Origin: Rana temporaria
Lineage: Eukaryota > Chordata > Amphibia > Anura > Ranidae
Assembly: GCF_905171775.1 (NCBI RefSeq)
Contig: NC_053489.1
Location: 397,647,483 to 397,711,482 of the forward strand
DNA: 64,000 nucleotides
Direction of reading: 5' to 3'
Shown here: positions 44,620 through 55,400 of the stretch, in pieces
How the letters are laid out: each line of letters begins with the position of its first letter
Numbering within the stretch: position 1 is the stretch's first letter
Program-made: the position numbers and the translations under genes
The notes under the pieces: model-generated
Seen by the model: the letters and a program-made list of their open reading frames with translations, nothing else
Told to the model about the DNA's origin: nothing
The model's database searches: none

Positions 44620-46260
44620 CACGCGCAAATCATACTCCCCCATATGTGGAATTACACCCCAAAATACATTCTGCTGCTTCTCCTGAGTACGGGGATACCA
44701 CATGTGTGGGACTTTTTGGGAGCCTAGCCGTGTACAGGGCCCCGAAAAGCCTTCAAGATTTATAAGGGCATACATTTTTTATTTCACTCCTCACTACCTA
44801 TCCTCGTTTTGAAGGCCATAAAATGCCAATATGGCACACAACCCCCCCAAATGACCCCATTTTGGAAAGAAGACACCCCAAGCTATTTGCTGAGAGGCAT
44901 GTTGAGTCCATGGAATATTTAATTTTTTTGCCCCAAGTGATTGAATATTGACCAAAAATAAATAAATTACAAAACGTTGTCACTAAATGATATATTTCTC
45001 ACACATGCCATGGTTATTTGTGGAATTGCACCCCAAAATACATTCTGCTGCTTCTCCTGAGTACGGAGATACCACATGTGTGGGACTTTTTGGGAGCCTA
45101 GCCGCGTACGGGACCCCGAAAACCAAGCACTGCCTTCAAGATTTGTGTGAGTGAAATCAAAAAGGTGGGGATTGGTTTTCGGGGTCCCGTACGCGGCTAA
45201 GCTCCCAAAAAGTCCCACACATGTGGTATCCCCGTACTCAGGAGAAGCAGCAGAATCTATTTTGGGGTGCAATACCACATATAACCATGGCATGTGTGAG
45301 AAATATATCATTTAGTGACAACGTTTTGTAATTTATTTTTTATTTATTTGTTTGGTCAATATTCAATCACTTGGGGCAAAAAAATGTAATATTCCATGGA
45401 CTCAACATGCCTCTCAGAAAATAGCTTGGGGTGTCTTCTTTCCAAAATGGGGTCATTTGGGGGAGTTATTTGGTGGCATTGTATGGCCTTCAAAACTATG
45501 ATAGGTAGTGAGGAGTGAAATCAAAAATGTATGCCCTTAGAAATCTTGAAGGTGGTGCTTGGTTTTCGGGGCCCCGTACGCGGCTAGGCTCCCAAAAAGT
45601 CACACACATGTGGTATCCCTGTACTCAGGAGAAGCAGCAGAATGTATTTTGGGGTGCAATTCCACATATAACCATGGCATGTGTGAGAAATATATCATTT
45701 AGTGACAACTTTGTGCAAAAAAAAATCAGTTTGTCATATTCCCGCAACTTGTGTCAAAATATAAAATATTCCATGGACTCGACATGCCTCTCAGAAAATA
45801 GCTTGGGGTGTCTACTTTCCAAAATGGGGTCATTTGGGGGGGTTTTGTGCTATTTTGGCATTTTATGGCCTTCGAAACTGTGATAGGTAGTGAGGAGTGA
45901 AATCAAAAATTTGCGCCCTTAGAAATGCTGAAGGCGGTGCTTGGTTTTCGTGGTCCCGTACGTGGCTAGGCTCCCAAAAAGTCCCACACATGTGGTATCC
46001 CCGTACTCAGGAGAAGCAGCAGAATGTATTTTGGGGTGCAATTCCACATATAACCATGGCATGTGTGAGCAATATATCATTTAGTGACAACTTTTTGTAA
46101 TTTTTTTTTTTTTGTCATTATTCAATCACTTGGGACAAAAAAAAAATATTCAATGGACTCAACATGCCTCTCAGCAGTTTCCTTGGGGTGTTTACTTTTC
46201 AAAATGGGGTCATTTGGGGGGGTTTTGTACTGCCCTGCTATTTTAGCACCTCAAGAAATG
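44620..46260. repeat. About 380-bp units, two inverted and three direct copies
   Basis: GTACGCGGCTAGGCTCCC occurs with small changes at about 45187, 45577 and 45959 on the plus strand, and inverted near 44715 and 45093. Each unit also has CTCAGGAGAAGCAGCAGAAT, ACCATGGCATGTGTGAG and AAAATGGGGTCATTTGGGG. The centre of inversion is near 45165. The similar frames on both strands are unit translations, not a gene family. A partial unit lies at 58330-58480. Confidence 0.88.
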
Positions 46261-46738
46261 AGATAGGCAGTCATAAAATAAAAGCTGTGTAAATTCCAGA
46301 AAATGTACCCTAGTTTGTAGACACTATAATTTTTGCGAAAACCAATAAATATACGCTTATTGCGATTTTTTTTACTAAAGACATGTGGCTGAATACATTT
46401 TGGCCTAAATGTTTGACTAAAATTTTGTTTATTCGATATTTTTTACTTTTTGTTATAAGAAAAATCATTTTTTTTCAAAATTTTCGATCTTTTTTCGTTT
46501 ATATCGCAAAAAATTAAAATCGCAGAGGCAATCAAATACCATCAAAAGAAAGCTCTATTTGTGGGAAGAAAAGGACGCACATTTTGTTTCGGTACAACAT
46601 TGCATGACCGCGCAATTACCAGTTAAAGCAGCGCAGTGCCAAATTGTAAAAACACCTTGGGTCTTTAGGCAGCGTATTGGTCCAGGGCTTAAGTGGTTAA
46701 TTTGCGCCGCTCTACGTGAATCTGGCCCTATATACATA

Positions 46739-47426
46739 GGGCCAGATTCACAAAGGAGATACAACGGAGTATCTCAGATACTCCGTCGTATCTCTCAGAG
46801 TATCTATGCGACTGATTCATAGAATCAGTTCCGCATAGATATCCCTAAGATCCGACAGGTGTAATTGTTTTACACTGTCGGATCTTAGGATGCAGTACCG
46901 CGGCCGCCGCTGGGGGGAGTTTGTGTCGTAAACCAGCGTCAGGTATGCAAATTAGGAGTTACGGCGATTCACGACGGATTTTCGCGTTCACTACGTCGCC
47001 GCTAGTCTAGTTTCCCGTCGCAAAGTTAGTCGTCGTTTTTGGTGCCTTAACTTTACACAGCAATCGTATTGCTGTATAAAGTATGGCAATCGTTCCCGCG
47101 TCAAAATTTAAAAATTAACGTCGTTTGCGTAAGCCGTCCGGGAATACTGAATTACACTACGCGCGTCGCCGTTCGAAAAAATGACGTCACTGCGCGCAAA
47201 GCACGGCGGGAATTCCGAAACGGAGCATGCACAGTAGGTCCGGCGCGGGAGCGCGCCTAATTTAAATGGCACACGCCCATTTAAATTACGCGGGCTTACG
47301 CCGGAGGCCGCCGGCGTAGTTTTTATCGCAAGTGCTTTGTGAATCAGGCACTTGCAATGAAAACTTGCGGCGGTGTAACGTATCTATGATACGTTACGCC
47401 GCCGCACTTCTACCTGAATCTGGCCC
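46739..47426. mobile_element. Harbinger-type MITE, family H2, with ATA duplication
   Basis: It begins GGGCCAGATTCACAAAGG and ends TACCTGAATCTGGCCC. ATA at 46736-46738 is repeated at 47427-47429. It is collinear with 10384-11066 and keeps both termini. Confidence 0.85.
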
Positions 47427-47708
47427 ATATTTTCTAAGTACAAACAATTCATACACATATCTGTATTAAATCAAGTTGCATACCAAAGTATTTGGTTGTA
47501 CAAGTCCTTGAGTAGAAAGTGTAATGGGGGGGCAAGAAAACCCCCCCAAAAAAAAAAAAAAAAAACCTGCTCCATAGCTGAAATTCAGGGCTCTTCTAGT
47601 TATTTTGTGGACTAGGTAAGCCATGAAATATGTCAACTAAATGTGCATTCTCTTTAAGCACCAAATTAAGAAAAAAATACCCCAAAACGATTGTTTACGA
47701 AAAATTTG

Positions 47709-49538
47709 GGGCCAGATCCACAAACAGCGGCGCAAATTAAGTTAGTCAAAACTTATGTCATTTAAGTTAAGGCGCCCTAATTTTGTGTCGTAAGTGCCGT
47801 ATCCACAGCGCATTTGCGTCCAAAATTGCGCAAGTGTAACTTAAATTCTGAGGCGTAAGGCGGGGTTATTGCAAGTGGGAATGAAGTGGGCATGCTTCAT
47901 TGTAATGAGCCGTGACCGCATACAAATGAAGGGCCGGCCGTACTGCGCATGCGCGCACGAATCTGCTGCTCACTGGGCATGTGCAGAACTTGGCTTGGCG
48001 CAATCAGTGAGAGCAAAAGTATATCCCTGTGTTCCCCTTCCTAGAGCAAGTTGCTTCTGCTCTGATCGTTTGTTGGTGTGTGTTGGTGAGTTGTGTGTGA
48101 TAGAAAAGTTTTGGAGGAGTAGTAGATTGTAGTTGGTGTTTGTTTCTGCTAAGTGTATTTTCTGTTTGTTTTTTCCTGATTGTATTTTGTGTTTGTTTTT
48201 TGCGTGTTTGTTTTTGAATTTGTAGTAGCTGTCTGCTTGTGTGTTTTGCTTTTTGTGTGTGTTTCTTCTGTGAGTTTTTTTGTTTGTTTGTTTGTTGTGT
48301 GATTATTTTTGTTTGTTTGTCCTGTGAGTTTATTCTTGTTGCTGAGTGGTGTCTGTGATGGCACCCAAGCGCAGGAAGCTCAATTTTACTCTGGTAGAGA
48401 AGCAAATACTTGCTCGTCAATGCGGCTGCCCTCACTCTCTGTCTCACAAGGATAGCCAAGGCCTTGGAGGGCAGGCCAGCAGGAGGACAGACACCAGGGG
48501 AGGCTCCTCCTTCCCGTGCTCACCCACCCCCCCATGAAGATACTCCCTCCCCTGCTCACACCCCCCCCCATGAAGATCCTCCGGTTGGCCGTGGCCGTGC
48601 CCTTGGGTGGCCCAGGCGTAGCAATCGCCACCGCAATTAATTTTGCAGGGGTACTTTTGTTTTTTTATTTTTATTATTTTTTTTGGTATACTGTACTTAT
48701 GATTTGGTTTATGTGTGTGAATGATGTGTGAATGTGGGGGGTGGCATTCCTGATTAAATAAGGGTGTCACCCTCAGTTTTGGTGGAGTAGGGATCCCCAG
48801 GACCAGGGAGAAGTGATCCCAGGTCCCTGAATGGTGTATGAATGCACAGTGACATAATTGGAGCCGTGGCGGGGCGTTACTGCTCCCAAGTACCATTGGG
48901 GGGGTACTTGGATCTAATACAATTAGATGTGCATGTGATGTGTCTGTGCAAGGGACCACAGTGGGTGTGCATGCATGCATTCTCATTGTGACATAATTAA
49001 TGTGTGTGTTTACTGTGCAAAGATGCATTCTGCGAGGCGTCTCCTGACTGCTGTTCCCTCAGAAGAGGGGGTACCCTCGGTTACTGAAGTCACTAGTCTA
49101 GCTATGCGCATGGATGCCCCTGGCATGTTGGCATACAGATTGTAGTCCAGCAAGTGTGTGTGCTCAGCTCTTCCTTAATGGTATTGCTTTAGCTGACCTT
49201 TACACGGCATGTGTAAAATTAGGGCTGCTTTTATAAAGTGTAATTTTACACCATGAAACTAACAGAAGCGCATAGGGCGTAATCTACGGCGCACACACTT
49301 AATTTTGTGGATCGCCTTATCTCCCTCATTTGCATCTTTGCCTATCAAAACAGCGGTGTGTCTAGCGTAATTTGCGTGCGAAGAAGCACCAGTGTAATTA
49401 TTTTAGGTAGGACGGAAAAACCTGATTTTAAGGCGTATCTCGTTTTGAGGATCAGGCACAAAGATACGCGCGGTGTAAATTTTAATTACGCCGCGTATCT
49501 CGAGTTAAGTCGGCGCATCTGCTTTGTGGATCTGGCCC
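47709..49538 (+). mobile_element. Harbinger-type element with deleted Myb-like gene
   Basis: The termini GGGCCAGATCCACAAACAGC and CTTTGTGGATCTGGCCC match the inverse-oriented element at 39994-46729, and the leader and trailer are collinear with it. The Myb gene is reduced to its first 20 codons joined to its C-terminal coiled-coil region. This copy lacks the TTAA insertion and so preserves the pre-insertion sequence GGCGCAAATTAAGTTA at 47735. Confidence 0.78.
48358..48640 (+). pseudogene. Remnant of Harbinger Myb-like protein
   Basis: From 48358, MAPKRRKLNFTLVEKQILAR matches the first exon start of the gene at 42171, then an internal deletion joins to the C-terminal part. The latter is read in the frame 48410-48640 as ALTLCLTRIAKALEG, followed by a Pro/His-rich segment with a duplicated PPHEDTPSPAHT-like unit and a basic end. 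The DNA-binding domain, intron and acidic region are gone, so it is not functional. Confidence 0.75.
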
Positions 49539-49540
49539 TT

Positions 49541-50570
49541 GGTGTGGGGTTCCCCCCAAAATCCAGGCCCTTTGGGTCTGGTATGGATTTTAAGGGTAAC
49601 TCAATGTCAATAGTGTTTGGGGTATTTTTTACCCTATGTGAATGGGTAGGGGTAAATTGTTCCCCTACCCATTCAACAAAAAGAGCAGTAAAAAAAATAC
49701 AAGAGACAGTTTTTGACAAGTCCTTTATTGTAAAATATCTCCCCAAGCCATCTCTCCTGCCACCATCTTCTCCTGGTGCTGTCTCTCTCGCCACCATCTT
49801 CTGTCGCCCTCACACCCACTGCCATTGTCTCCTGCCACCATCTTTTCCGGATGCTGTGTTCTTCCTCGCTGCTGGTTATCCGCTAATATAGAAAAAAATG
49901 GGGGCGGCTCTCCAGGTGATGTCATCAGCTGGCCACGGCCCATGGCTATGTAAGAGATGTCATACAGTGGGTGACAACACAACGGAGGAAGACGGCAGCG
50001 AAAAAGAACAGCGGGAGAAGAGGGCAGTGGTGGGAGAGACGGCCCGAGGAGAATACGGCTACAGAAGAGAGACAGCACCAGGAGAAGATGACGGCAGGAG
50101 ATATCTCTCTGGGAGAAGACGGCTCAGAGCTATTTTACAATAAAGAACTTGTCAAAAACAGACTCTTTTGTTTCTGTACATTTCACTGCTTATTTTGATG
50201 AATGGGTAGGGGTACAATGTACCCAATACCCATTCACATAGGGGCAGAATCTGGGTGCCCCCTTGTTAAAGGGGGCTTCTAGATTCTGATAAGCCCCTCA
50301 CCCGTAGACCCAGACAACCACTAGCCATAGTTGTCGGGAAGAGGTCCTTGTCCCCATCAACTTGGGGACAAGATGCTTTGGGGTGGGGGGCGCAGAGCCC
50401 CTCTGCCACAAAGCACCCACCTCCCATGTCGAGGGCATGCGGTCTGGTATGGATCAGGAGGGGGAACTCACTCGTCGCCTCCCTTTCGTGACCTCCAGGC
50501 TGCATGCTCGGGTAGGGGTCTGGTATGGATTTTGGGGGGACCTCACGCCATTTAAAAAAAAAAGGGTTTT
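49541..50570. repeat. R1 repeat family, compound copy
   Basis: It contains GGTCTGGTATGGATTTTAAG, the near-palindrome GGGTAGGGGTAAATTGTTCC, inverse CT- and GA-rich arrays (49730-49860; 49980-50120), then GGTACAATGTACC and the GTCGGGAAGAGG block. It has the same order as the 5385-6710 copy. The 194-residue frame at 49307-49891 spans a MITE-R1 junction and is not a gene. Confidence 0.6.
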
Positions 50571-51007
50571 TGTCACAATTTTTTTTTTGGACTGCAATGT
50601 TTTGTTTTTTGTACATTCAGCTGTCAGCAGGTGAACCCCGCTGACAGCTGATGAGTCATCGGTTGTTAAGGTTCAACGGCTGGCTTCAAAGCGCCTTGCT
50701 TAGCAACCAGCTATATACTGTGAAAATCAAAAGCGCAAAGCTGACATCTTAATCAGCAATAGGGGAATGCCTAATAGCAAATTTCAAACATTATTGTATC
50801 AAATTAAAATAATCAAACATTTGTAATTGTATTTTCTGTTGTAATATTAATATATATGTGTAGGTATTTAAAATATTGTGTTATATATTAATGGCATGAT
50901 ATAATGATATATATAGGTGTTACATACAGGCATTCAAGATTACACATCAAAGGGTGTTTGTGACCAAAGGGGTTAGTGGCCAAACACATATCAAAGGGAC
51001 AGCTGAA
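50571..51007. other. Unclassified stretch, left flank of gypsy insertion
   Basis: AT-rich in its second half. It may form one older repeat together with 56227-56560, since the gypsy element is inserted between them at GACCC, but I recognise no family. Confidence 0.35.
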
Positions 51008-51012
51008 GACCC
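51008..51012. repeat. Target-site duplication GACCC, left
   Basis: GACCC precedes the 5' LTR and recurs at 56222-56226 right after the 3' LTR. A 5-bp duplication is usual for Ty3/gypsy integration. Confidence 0.9.
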
Positions 51013-51144
51013 TGTCATGGTCTTACCTCTTGCTGGCTTCTTTCATCTGACATGTGCTGGCGGCCATGTTGGTTTCTGGGCTTCTTATAACTTACCACAC
51101 CCTGCGGCTACTCCTTCCCACTGGGAGGAGCTGGATGCCTTGCA

Positions 51145-51152
51145 TATATATA
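51145..51152 (+). promoter_or_regulatory. G1 LTR TATA box
   Basis: TATATATA lies 32 nt upstream of 51177, where the sequence complementary to the primer-binding site begins. This spacing fits an RNA polymerase II start at or next to that site. Confidence 0.7.
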
Positions 51153-51176
51153 GGAGGTCTGTTGCTTCAGTTCCCT

Positions 51177-51186
51177 GCTTGGTCCT
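51177..51186 (+). promoter_or_regulatory. G1 predicted RNA 5' end (self-primer)
   Basis: GCTTGGTCCT is the exact reverse complement of AGGACCAAGC at 51477-51486. In Tf1/sushi elements the 5' end of the RNA folds onto the primer-binding site and is cleaved to prime minus-strand synthesis. Confidence 0.65.
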
Positions 51187-51476
51187 CTTGTATTCACATG
51201 CTCCTGAGATTGTGCTGCTGCTTTTGGTTACCGACCCGGCTTCCACGGACTACCCTTCTGGCTCCTGATTCCTGGCTTCGTTCGGACTACCCTTCTGGCT
51301 CCTGTTCCCTGGCTTCGTTCGGACTATCCTTCTGGCTCCTGATCCCTGGCTCCGGTGGAAGACTCTGCACTGTTTGATCATCCGTTTGGACTTTTACCTT
51401 GCTGTTTGGTTTTCAATAAAGCCTTCCTATTTCATTTATCTATTGTTGTACGTCTGATTCATGCTTCCGTGACACT

Positions 51477-51486
51477 AGGACCAAGC
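51477..51486 (+). promoter_or_regulatory. G1 primer-binding site, self-complementary
   Basis: AGGACCAAGC starts 2 nt after the 5' LTR and ends just before the gag ATG (51488). It is complementary to 51177-51186 within the LTR. I did not identify a tRNA 3' end match, though I could not search for one. Confidence 0.65.
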
Positions 51487-51487
51487 C

Positions 51488-52477
51488 ATGAATTCTGACG
51501 GTACAGGGCCACCTTCGCTACCCATGCTGGTTGCCAGACTTGATCAGCAGGATCACCTGCTGGGTCAGTTCGCTCAGGCGTTGCAAACCCTGCTTGCACG
51601 CACGGCTCATCTCGCTCCCATTGCCGATAGGCCGGTTGTCGCTCCTGGGTCCGCTCCTACTGCCGCTCCGGTTGTTGCGCCAGAGTCTACCCCGACACCT
51701 GTTGCGCCTGCGGTGTCTCGGGGTATGACCGGTTCTGCCCCCCTTCCGCAGCGCTTTGGGGGAGAGCCAACTCAGTGCCGAGGTTTCCTTAACCAAGTGG
51801 GCATTTATTTCGAGTTGCTGCCACATGCCTTTCCTACTGAGAGATCTAAGGTGGGCTTCTTGATCTCGCTGCTCTCGGACAAGGCCTTGGCCTGGGCCAG
51901 CCCTTTATGGGAGAACAACAATCCGGTGGTTGCCGAGTTTTCCGGTTTTGTTGCTTCTCTTCGGAAGGTATTCGATGTACCGGCTCGCTCTGCCTCTGCT
52001 GCGAAGCTCCTTATGTCCGTCAGACAGGGTTCACGATCGGTAGCCGAATACGCCATTGAGTTTCGTACCCTGGCAGCAGAGGTGGGCTGGAATAATGAGG
52101 CTCATGGTCTCTCGGATGCCTTGAAGGATGAAGTTGCAGCTAGGGACCTACCAGTGGAGCTCGAGGCTCTTATTTCTTTCCTGATATTGATTGACACCAG
52201 ACTCAGGGAGAGACCTTCCTTTAAGAAGAGCCTGCGGAGGTCTCCTAACAGATTGGCGCCTACATTTGCTGTCCCACCCGTGCCTCCCTCTCCTCCCACG
52301 CCTCCTGGAGTTGACATGTCTGGGGGTGAACCCATGCAGCTGGGGTTTGCATGTACTGTGGTCTCGGTGGGCATTTTCGGTTGGCATGTCCGAACGGTCC
52401 GGGAAACGCTCGCACCTGAGATCCTGTCGGGGGCAGATCTTGGGTGGAGTCTCTTCGTCCCCGGTTTCCCGTGCTGA
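51488..52477 (+). pseudogene. G1 gag, capsid region intact, knuckle out of frame
   Basis: The 329-residue frame starts MNSDGTGPPSLPMLVARLDQ at the first ATG after the primer site. A Pro/Val-rich linker and a retrotransposon capsid-like domain follow (PLPQRFGGEPTQCRGFL near residues 92-108, VGFLISLLSDKALAWASPLW after that). After GGEPMQLG the frame diverges. The CCHC knuckle (CX2CX4HX4C) is encoded at 52348-52389 in a different frame, and a spacer of roughly 20 codons that the second gypsy element has between MQLG and the knuckle is missing. This suggests a small deletion with frameshift, so capsid and nucleocapsid are uncoupled in this copy. Confidence 0.8.
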
Positions 52478-55400
52478 TAAACCACTGATCACCGTTGTTC
52501 TCTCCTGGGTCGGGGGCTCGGTGACGACCCAGGCGTTGGTGGACTCTGGTGCTGGTGGATTTTTCATTGATAGTAAGTTCGCTGCCGCCAACTCCATTCC
52601 TCTGCAGGCTCGAGTTTCCCTGCTGGTTCTCGAGGCGATAGACGGCAGACCCCTCCAGCCATCACACGTGACTCATGAGACCCTTCCAGTGGGGATAGCC
52701 ATTGGGGCCGTTCACAGGGAGTCGGCCTGCCTTCAGGTCATTTCGTCTCCACACTACTCGGTGGTCTTGGGGTACCCCTGGCTCCAGAAGCATAATCCGA
52801 CTTTAGATTGGAGATCGGCCGAGATCCTCTCGTGGTCACCACAGTGTGGGGCTAGTTGCATCCATGGGCCTGTCAAGTTGTTGTGTACTTCCTCGGACTC
52901 TGTGTTGCCTCCTGAATACGAGGGGTACCGGGATGTATTCGATAAGGTGCGCGCTGTTGCCCTGCCTCCGCACCGCCCATACGATTGTGCCATAGAGTTA
53001 CAACCTGGTGCCGTTCCTCCTTGTGGCAGGGTCTATCCACTGTCGGTTGCGGAGAATGAGGCCATGGAGGAGTACGTGAAGGAGGCGCTTTCCCGTGGTC
53101 ACATTTGCAAATCCTCGTCCCCGGCAGGGGCTGGATTTTTCTTTGTGAAAAAGAAGGGCGGAGAGTTGAGGACTTGCATCGACTATAGAGGCCTTAATCG
53201 CATCACGATCAAGAATGCATACCCGATACCCTTGATTTCCGAGTTGTTTGATCGCCTGAGAGGGGCCACGGTCTTTACTAAACTCGACCTGAGGGCGGCA
53301 TATAACCTGGTAAGGATCAAGGCGGGTGACGAGTGGAAGACCGTGTTCAACACCAGGACCGGTCATTATGAATCCTTGGTTATGCCCTTTGGGTTGTGCA
53401 ATGCGCCCGCAGTCTTTCAGGAATTCATCAACAATGTTTTCCGTGACCTGTTGCAGCAGTGTGTGGTGGTCTATTTGGATGACATCTTGGCATATTCTGA
53501 ATCCATGGAGGCCCACATTCTGGATGTCAAGCGAGTGTTGCAACGGTTACAAGAGAACAAGCTGTTCGGTAAGCTTGAGAAATGCGAATTTCACCGGTCC
53601 CAGGTAACCTTCTTAGGTTACATCATTTCCGCTGAGGGGTTCTCCATGGACCCTGAGAAGGTTTCGGCTGTCTTACAGTGGCCCCAGCCCAGTGGTCTTC
53701 ATTCCCTGCAGCGCTTTTTGGGCTTCGCCAATTATTATCGGAAGTTCATCAGGGACTTCTCCATGCTGGCCAAGCCTCTCACGGATCTGACCAGGAAGGG
53801 CAGTAATTCCCAGGTCTGGCCGCCCGAGGCCACCCGGGCTTTTGAGGCTCTAAAATCTGCCTTTGTGTCGGCTCCAATACTGTCTCATCCCAACCCTGGG
53901 TTGCCCTTTGTTCTCGAGGTGGATGCGTCTGAGACGGGAGTAGGCGCCCTTCTGTCTCAGCGTCGAACACCAGAGGGTCCTCTGCTTCCCTGTGGGTTTT
54001 ACTCCCGGAAACTGTCTCCCGCGGAGTGCAACTATCAGATTGGTGACAGAGAGTTGTTGGCCATCGTGCAGGCTCTCAAGGAGTGGAGGCATTTGCTCGA
54101 GGGTTCGGTGGTTCCGGTTCTCATCCTGACGGACCACAAGAATCTGACTTGCCTTTCTGAGGCCAAGAGATTGACACCACGTCAGGCCAGATGGGCTCTG
54201 TTCCTGTCACGTTTTAATTACGTGGTCTCTTACCTACCCGGTTCCAAGAACGTCAGGGCGGATGCCTTATCACGTCAATACTCCGAGCTGTCCAGGGAGG
54301 AATCGATACCGACTTCGGTCATACCTCCTAATCAGATCCTGGCCGCCATTCGCACCAGCCTGACCTCTCCCCTTGGAGAGCAGATTTTGGCAGCCCAATC
54401 TGGTGCTCCCTCTGGGAGACCCAACGGCAGATGTTTTGTGCCTGAGGAGTTGCGCACTCGGTTGTTGCGAACCTACCATAACTCCAAGACCGCGGGGCAT
54501 CCTGGAAAGAATCAGCTGTCCTGGGCTGTTTCACGTTTGTTCTGGTGGCCTTCTCTACGTTCTGACATCGCCGCATATGTAGCGGCATGCTCTGTTTGTG
54601 CCCAGAGTAAATCCCCTCGGCACCTTCCGTTGGGCCTTCTGCAACCCATCGCTACCGGGGAGCGCCCATGGTCACACCTTGGGATGGACTTCATTGTGGA
54701 CCTTCCTGCATCCCGAGGCCATACGGTCATTCTCATGATTGTGGATCGGTTTTCCAAAATGTGCCACTGTGTTCCTCTCAAGAAATTACCCTCTGCACAA
54801 GAGTTGGCCACGGTTTTTGCCAGGGAGGTCTTCCGGTTGCACGGTTTGCCCAAGGAGATAGTGTCGGATCGGGGGAGTCAGTTTGTGTCCAGGTTCTGGC
54901 GCGCCTTTTGCTCCCAGTTTGGGATTCATCTCTCCTTCTCCTCGGCCTACCACCCTCAGTCCAATGGGGCCGCAGAACGATCCAATCAGGCCCTGGAGCA
55001 ATTCCTTCGTTGCTATGTCTCCGATCATCAAGACAATTGGGTTGACCTTCTGCCTTGGGCTGAGTTTGCCAGGAACACGGCGGTGAACTCTTCCTCTGGG
55101 ACGTCTCCCTTCATGGTCAATTATGGGTTCCAACCTGCCGTGTTACCGGAGTCATTCTCTCCCCAAGATATTCCGGCTGTGGAGGATCACCTTTCCGCTC
55201 TACGTCCTTCTTGGATACAGATCCAGAGGTCCCTTGAGGTCTCTGCACAGCGCCAGAAACTCCAGGCTGATCGCAGACAGGCGCCTGCTCCTTCCTACCA
55301 GGTCGGAGACCGTGTATGGTTGTCCACTCGCAACCTCAACCTTCGAGTGCCCACTCCCAAGCTGGCTCCTCGCTTTGTTGGTCCCTTCCGAGTGCTTCGC

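Larger units (their letters stand above)
42842..46700. mobile_element. 3.85 kb TTAA-flanked element nested in the Harbinger copy
   Basis: TTAA at 42842-42845 and 46697-46700 bracket it. The ends read CCACTTCCGGACC and, inverted, CCACTTAAGCCCTGGACC. The rightmost 200 bp match the terminal regions at 12805 and 37450. Removing it and one TTAA rejoins GGCGCAAA-TTAA-GTTA, as found uninterrupted in the related element at 47735-47752. The interior is tandem and inverted arrays with no transposase. TTAA duplication points to piggyBac or Kolobok; I cannot choose. Confidence 0.85.
39994..46729 (-). mobile_element. Harbinger-type element carrying a Myb-like gene, split by a TTAA insertion
   Basis: The left end is GGGCCAGATTCACAAAGCAC and the right end, on the minus strand, is GGGCCAGATTCACGTAGAGC. 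TAT is found on both outer sides (39991-39993; 46729-46731 shares its first base with the boundary). The element is about 2.9 kb once the 3.85 kb nested TTAA element is removed. It carries a Myb/SANT-like gene remnant, the accessory gene of PIF/Harbinger transposons, but no DDE transposase, so it is non-autonomous. A shorter relative lies at 47709-49538. Confidence 0.78.
51013..51474 (+). repeat. G1 5' LTR
   Basis: It begins TGTCATGG and ends CCGTGACA. It holds a TATATATA box (51145-51152), a predicted transcript start near 51177, three 37-bp tandem units (ggac starts at 51247, 51284, 51321) and an AATAAA signal (51415-51420). It differs from the 3' LTR by about two substitutions. Confidence 0.96.

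Noticed and set aside
44593..46266. A family of related 60-120 residue frames on both strands
   Set aside because: They are the 380-bp repeat unit translated in different copies and orientations.
49307..49891. 194-residue frame as a host gene
   Set aside because: It crosses a MITE terminus and an R1 repeat; no domain and no support beyond an absence of stops.
51747..52056. Antisense frames opposite gag and pol as genes
   Set aside because: These are GC-skew shadows of real gypsy frames; similar shadows occur throughout 51518-55547.
52191..52475. First 95 codons of the long G1 pol frame as protein sequence
   Set aside because: They overlap gag in another frame and have no similarity to pol; the real start is probably by frameshift or fusion from gag near 52390-52480.
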